Shown here one piece after another: positions 59,260 through 64,000 of a DNA stretch of 64,000 nt (position 1 is its first letter; each line of letters starts with the position of its first letter). The DNA comes from Sanguinoderma infundibulare (lineage: Eukaryota > Basidiomycota > Agaricomycetes > Polyporales > Polyporaceae): positions 3,224,001 to 3,288,000 of the forward strand of contig JAVLRN010000006.1 in assembly GCA_032821775.1 (NCBI GenBank). Direction: 5' to 3'. The position numbers and the translations under genes were made by a program. The notes beneath the pieces were generated by a model. That model had not been told where the DNA came from and did not search any database. It saw only the letters and a program-made list of their open reading frames with translations.

Positions 59260-61171
59260 TCAGCTGAATTGCATCGATGAGGAGAAATGGTTGTTCTTGC
59301 GAGGGGCGAGTGCGGCTCAGGGGGAGGGTCATCAGCACGGGCTGTGTTAGCTGCAAGAGGAGTGTACAGCTCCTCGTACGCGATCTCGTCGATGGTACCA
59401 TAAAGCCGAGAGCAAAGGGAAGCGATCCAATAGAGCACGTATCGGAGGCTGTGATTAACCTTGGGGGAAATGAAGGGCCTGTTTGAGCACATATCGTTGA
59501 GCTTCTGTTGGCCTCCGACATGGGCACCATCTGCAGAACGGATGGCATGGAATCCGAAGTGATTGTTGAAGGCCGGTTCTAAGCGGGGTGTCGCCGTCGT
59601 GTAGTGGAAGCGCAAGACTGAGTAGTGGTAGACGTGAACGAATGATTCGATATCGTCGGAGAGTTGATAAGGCTTGCAGGGATATGCGCCGAGCACGGCG
59701 GAGCGGAGGTGCCACGTTCCCTGGCAATCATCAATTAGTGGCATACTACAAAAGAACCAGATGGGACACACTGTGTGATCGGGCTCCGTTGGGTCCATGC
59801 TTGTGAGCATATCCTCTTTGTATATGGAAAGGTCCCAGTCGCTGAGGACCCCCTTGCGTTCCACTGTCCCCTCGTCGGTATTGGTCTCGTGTATGAGGAT
59901 GTTGTTGAAACTAACGTCCCGATGAAGAACGCCGGCCTGCTCCCAGGCATCCTTGTGGCCTGGTACATGGTGGTTAGTACAAGGACCGCAGAGCACTCGC
60001 AAAGGAACACGCACCCTGCAGGGCATCCCTCAGGATCGCCGAAAGCTCCCGAAAATCGTTGAAGTCGGTGAGGGGCCGGCACACTTCCTCGAGCGGGATC
60101 CGATAGTGGCAACCCGGATAGCGCTCGCTTTCCACGATGTCGTGAAGCCTGGTGAACTGAGGCGACCCATCCGCATCGAGCACGTCTCCCGCAGCGAGAC
60201 AGGTGAAGACGTAGTCCCGCACCCCGTTCGCACGCAGCCGTTCGTAGACCTCATGCTCTGGACGAATTCGACCCTTCGCGTCCTTCCTCCGCCATGAGTC
60301 TTTGAGGAACCTGAGGCGCCACGACGTCGTGCTACCCTCTTCAACCTTCTCGAACAAGACGCATGCCCGTGTACAACGGCCAAACAACGAACCACTTGCG
60401 AACGTTGGTCGGCCAGCGAAGACGGTCTTGTCGCCGACCGCGAGCTTGTACATAGGCCATTCGAACGACTTGCGCTGCTGGCCCTCCGGCGCATTCGGGT
60501 CTCAGGAAAGCGCGTTGTACGCCTGTGTACGCAAGTATTCGGCGGGCGCGGTGGCAGCGTACTCGCGCATGGCTTCCACCTCAGCATCAGTTGCGAGGCT
60601 CACGCTCTCGTCTCGGAATCAGAGCTGTCGCCGTCGCAATCCTCATCTTCGGCGGGGGGGTTGAATTCGAACGCGCAGCGGCGGCGGTTGGTTTCAGCCT
60701 AGAGAAAGACGACGGTCTCGCTCCACACTGGTCGGCCGATCCACTCGTGATGGACTTCAGTGCCAGCCTCCCCGTTTGTGTTTGTCGCAGCCGCACACTG
60801 GGCGGGGTTGAAGAGGAGAATCTTCCGCGTGCGGTCGTCATTACGATATATAGCGACGTTGACAGACACGCCCCCCTGGAGCTGTCGTCTTCCTCACAGT
60901 CATCACCCGAGCCATCGTCCTCATTCCCCCCCATCTGCAGGTAGACAGAAACGTCTCGGAAAAAGATGCTATTTTCCCCGTGCTCGGCCACGGACTGGCC
61001 CATCATGCACTGCCCGACGTCATGTCAATTTGGAGATGCTAGCATGGTGAACACACTCACGACTTTCCTCCCCAAGTCTACGCCTTCAGCAACTATTTTG
61101 ATGTCGAGATTGTAGTGGAAAGCATCGAGGAGCATAAATCGAAGCGATGCCTGGTGCATGTTCCCTGCCAT
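59260..61171 (-). pseudogene. FunK1 kinase pseudogene, copy D
   Basis: Collinear with copies A and C from the start (ATG at 61171, [14 protein letters not shown]) to the stop equivalent at 59260, but broken repeatedly. About 45 bases are lost near residue 15. There is a one-base frameshift near 60870 in the acidic segment, a Gln-to-stop change at 60699-60701, and a deletion of about 240 bases near 60615 that removes the segment around [16 protein letters not shown] Trp-to-stop change lies at 60502-60504 and a C-terminal deletion near 59310 shifts the last frame. The HRD and DWD exon (59.77-59.96 kb) is still readable. With this many lesions it cannot encode a kinase. Confidence 0.9.
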
Positions 61172-61879
61172 GCCGTCTCGAATGCCAGTCGAGGATACCT
61201 GTTGTGCAGTGGTTGAAGCGCCCCAAAGGCTGAGTAATCAGGAAGAGAGACTGTTCTAAAGGGCGTTCGCCGGGGAAGGTAGTGCGTTGATGGTAGGATT
61301 GAATCGTGCGGTACGAGGGAAAGACGTTTGGAACCACTTCTGGAAATGGCGGCGACTTCAATCAGGACAACAGTTAACTCATCAAGTATTCGTAGCCGTG
61401 CGTACCTGGCCGCCAATGGAGAAATGAGTGGGTATCCAAATTCCGATGGATGGTGGCTGAGTGCTGAGCAGCGAAGTTATGATACGAGATGGTTGAGGTT
61501 GACCCGGATGTGACAATCACGAGGCGCTCTCGCCAATCACTTCCCGAATAAGCAGCGTCACGGTCACGGTGCATCACGCTTGTGCCCGATGCGAGATGAG
61601 GCTTGCGAGAGGTCGCGAGACAGCACAATATATTGCACAACGCCTTCAAATATGCAATCCATTGCCCAGATTTTAGTGACGTAGTTCCCACTCTCTACCA
61701 ATGTCAGTCGAAGGTAACTGCTCTTGCCAAAAAGTTCGCCGTCGGAGGTCCCTCATTGTAGTAGTATCCAATCAACGTCAAGTTATCAGACGACGACGTC
61801 GCCCGTATATCTTGGAACGAGAGAAAATTTTCTGACATGATACAACGATACAAAGAGCCTGTCGCCAGCGCATCACGAA
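61172..61879. other. Intergenic between FunK1 D and E
   Basis: No supported gene. It separates the pseudogene start from the 3' end of copy E, both on the minus strand. Confidence 0.45.
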
Positions 61880-64000
61880 CTACATCCCATCAAGTCCGTC
61901 GACTGCCATCTCCTCCCCCTGGTCAGCACTGGGCTCTGGAGTCTCAGCGAGCGGCCCCAGCCCGGTGCTAGCCGCCACCTTGTGCTTCTTCGTCATCGGC
62001 TCAACGTCCCTTGAAGAATTTCTCGAAGAGAAGTAGTTGTTCTTCCCAGACGTAAGCCCGACCTTCTTGAAGAGGTCCTTGTCCTTCTTCAGGTCACTTG
62101 CCCTCCAAACGGTTGGGTCACTAGTGTCTGTGAAGAAGGAGAGCAACTCTTCGTGATCCTCCAGGGTCCTGTCTTGCGGGGTACTGGCCCGCTTCGGCCT
62201 CCGCACAGGGCGCCTGGCTAGAGCCTGAGCATGGTCTTCAGCGCCGGCTGGTGTCGCTGCGACCTTAGGGTCGTACTTGTCATCGTAGGCCTTCTTGTCG
62301 ATGGTGGAATAGTGCTCAGAGCAAATGGTGGCGAGGTTATGGAGCGCATAATCAAGACTTATGTTCTCGGTTGGGTACATGAAGGGCCTTGTCAAGCACA
62401 TGTCGCTGAACTTCTGTTGGCCTCCAAGATGGGCGCCATCTGCAGGGCGGATGGCATGGGCTCCGAAGTGGTGGTCGAAGGTCGTTTCTAATTCGTATGT
62501 CACCGTCGTGTCGTGGAAGCGTAAGACGGAGTAGTGGTAGACGTGGACGAACGACTCGATGTCGTCCGAGAGCTCGTAAGGCTTGGTGGGATATCTTCCG
62601 AGCACCGCCGAGCGGAAAAGCCACGTTCCCTGATCCTCGTCAATTAGTGTCATGCTATGGTAAAATGAAATGAATATGACGCACAGTGTGATCGGGTTCC
62701 CTGGGCCCGGGGCCGGTTTCCATATCCTCCTTGTACTTCGAGAGATCCCAATCGCTGAGGATGCCCTTTCGCACGATTACGCCGTGCTCGTCCTTGAACT
62801 CGTAGATGAGGATGTTGTTGAAGCTGACGTCTCGATGAAGAACGCCGGCCTTCTCCCACGCATCTTTGTGACCTGAAAGACGGTAATCAGCACGAACATC
62901 GTGAAAGACTTGCAAGGGAATACGCACCCTGCAAGGCATCCCTGAGGATCGCCGACAGCTCTCGGAAATCCTCGAAGTTGGTCAGCGGCCGGCACACCTC
63001 CTTCAGCAGGATGCGGTAGTGGCTGCGAGGATGCAGTGGGCGTTCAGGGTTCATGGCGTGGAGTTTGGTCCGCTGAGGGACGCCATCCTCCAAGACGTCC
63101 CCCCCGGCGAGGTAAGTCAGAACGTGGCCCGTCACTCCGTTGCGTTCCAGCCGCTTGTAGACCTCGTGCTCCGGATGAATGCGACCATCCGCGTGCTGGA
63201 CTCTCCAGGAGTCCTTGAAGAACCGTAGCTCGAACGTCCGCTTGCCATCTTTCTCGCCGACCTCTTCGAAGACCGGGTAGGCACGCGTGCACCGGCCGAA
63301 CAGGGAAGCAGTGGTGAACGAGGGGCGACCAGCGAAGATGATCCTCTCCTCCTCCTTCCTCTTCTCCTCGTGCTCCTTGTGCTCCTCGTGCTCCTCGTGC
63401 TCCTCGTCATTGTCGACCATGGTCAGCTTGTATACAGGCCACTCGAACGAGGTGAGCTCCTCGCCAACCTTGGCGTTCGGGTTCCACGACAGCGCATGGT
63501 AAGCCTGCCCCTTCAGGTAGTCGGTGGGAAGAGTGGCAGCGTACTCGCGCAACGCTTTGAGGTCGTCTTCGGTCGCGAGCTTCGCAGTTTCGTCATAGCC
63601 ACGCTCCTTATCCGTCATTCGCGCCATCTTCCAGAGAAACCTGTAAAGCGGCTGCTGCTCGGGAAGTCTCTTGCCGTACTTGAAAGGCTCCGAGACGATG
63701 ATACCCGAGCGGTCGGCGTACGCGATTCGGGCCTGGTCCTTGTAGACGTAGATGGAGAAGAGGTGGGTGCGGTGCTGGTGGCCCAAGATCTGTGCGTTGT
63801 ACTCCAGGAATTGACCGACACCGCTGCGACCACCGATAGTGAGGCCGCGGTGGATAAGGTTGGCGGAAGGGTTGAGGAACTCGAACGCACACTCGCGGTG
63901 GGTGGTCTTCGCCTCGAAGAAGGACACGAGATCGCTGTATGATCGGCGTGCAGCCCAGTTTTCAGGTTGCTTGACGTCCTCAGGACGCTCGACGTCCTTA
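61880..64000 (-). CDS. FunK1 fungal-type protein kinase, copy E (5' partial)
   Basis: Three exons visible: 64000-62928 (open to the window edge, first full codon at 63999), 62872-62685, 62629-61880, giving 669 residues; the start lies beyond the window. Motifs: [57 protein letters not shown], then GTWLF and [21 protein letters not shown] low-complexity insert of EEH/KEH repeats (63366-63410) lies before the GRPSF segment and is absent from A-C. The C-terminus extends some 30 residues past the usual NNHFSS end, with a basic KKHKV patch and acidic tail. Intact as far as seen and more diverged from A than C is; the kinase exon is most like copy B (KDEHGVIVRKGILSDWDLSK). Confidence 0.85.

Overview
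The window reads as nuclear DNA of an agaricomycete basidiomycete, most likely a polypore. This is inferred from 45-75 nt introns with CTRAC-type branch sites, Agaricomycete-restricted families (FunK1 kinases, DUF6533 membrane proteins) and two mating-pheromone-like precursors ending in CAAX boxes. Gene models were spliced by eye; exon joins were accepted when phase, GT..AG ends and family motifs agreed.

Layout, left to right. 1-6.7 kb: no confident gene, only a frameshifted Pro/Gly-rich relic and a weak ORF. 6.8-7.7 kb: a four-helix MARVEL-like membrane protein. 8.6-9.8 kb: a MYND zinc-finger protein. 11.3-12.6 kb: an F-box protein. 13.3-16.1 kb: a relic of the MYND gene followed by FunK1 kinase A. 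16.9-18.7 kb: a multi-pass membrane protein with seven exons. 19.7-21.1 kb: weakly supported fragments. 22.1-23.0 kb: Mn superoxide dismutase without a targeting peptide. 23.1-24.3 kb: an inverted-repeat element, followed by a tRNA-Val-like sequence.

25.0-31.4 kb: two FAD monooxygenases flank FunK1 kinase B. 33.4-37.6 kb: two tandem DUF6533 genes with identical exon plans. 38.96-40.64 kb: two pheromone-precursor-like genes. 41.5-44.3 kb: a FAD-monooxygenase relic and FunK1 kinase C, a near copy of A in inverted orientation. 45.2-47.3 kb: a decayed gene piece and a 5'-truncated non-LTR retrotransposon with an RNase H-like domain. 48.5-51.8 kb: FunK1 kinase F, large and divergent. 53.0-55.1 kb: a CHK2/Rad53-type FHA kinase. 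56.8-58.4 kb: a third DUF6533 gene. 59.3-61.2 kb: FunK1 pseudogene D. 61.9-64.0 kb: FunK1 E, which runs off the right edge.

The region is a duplication-rich accessory island around a few conserved genes (MnSOD, FHA kinase). Blocks carrying FunK1 with neighbours (MYND relic, FAD monooxygenase) have been copied, inverted and partly broken. The two most interesting observations are a 2-nt micro-exon predicted at the same position in all three DUF6533 genes, and the pair of CAAX-ended pheromone-like precursors with no STE3 receptor visible in the window.
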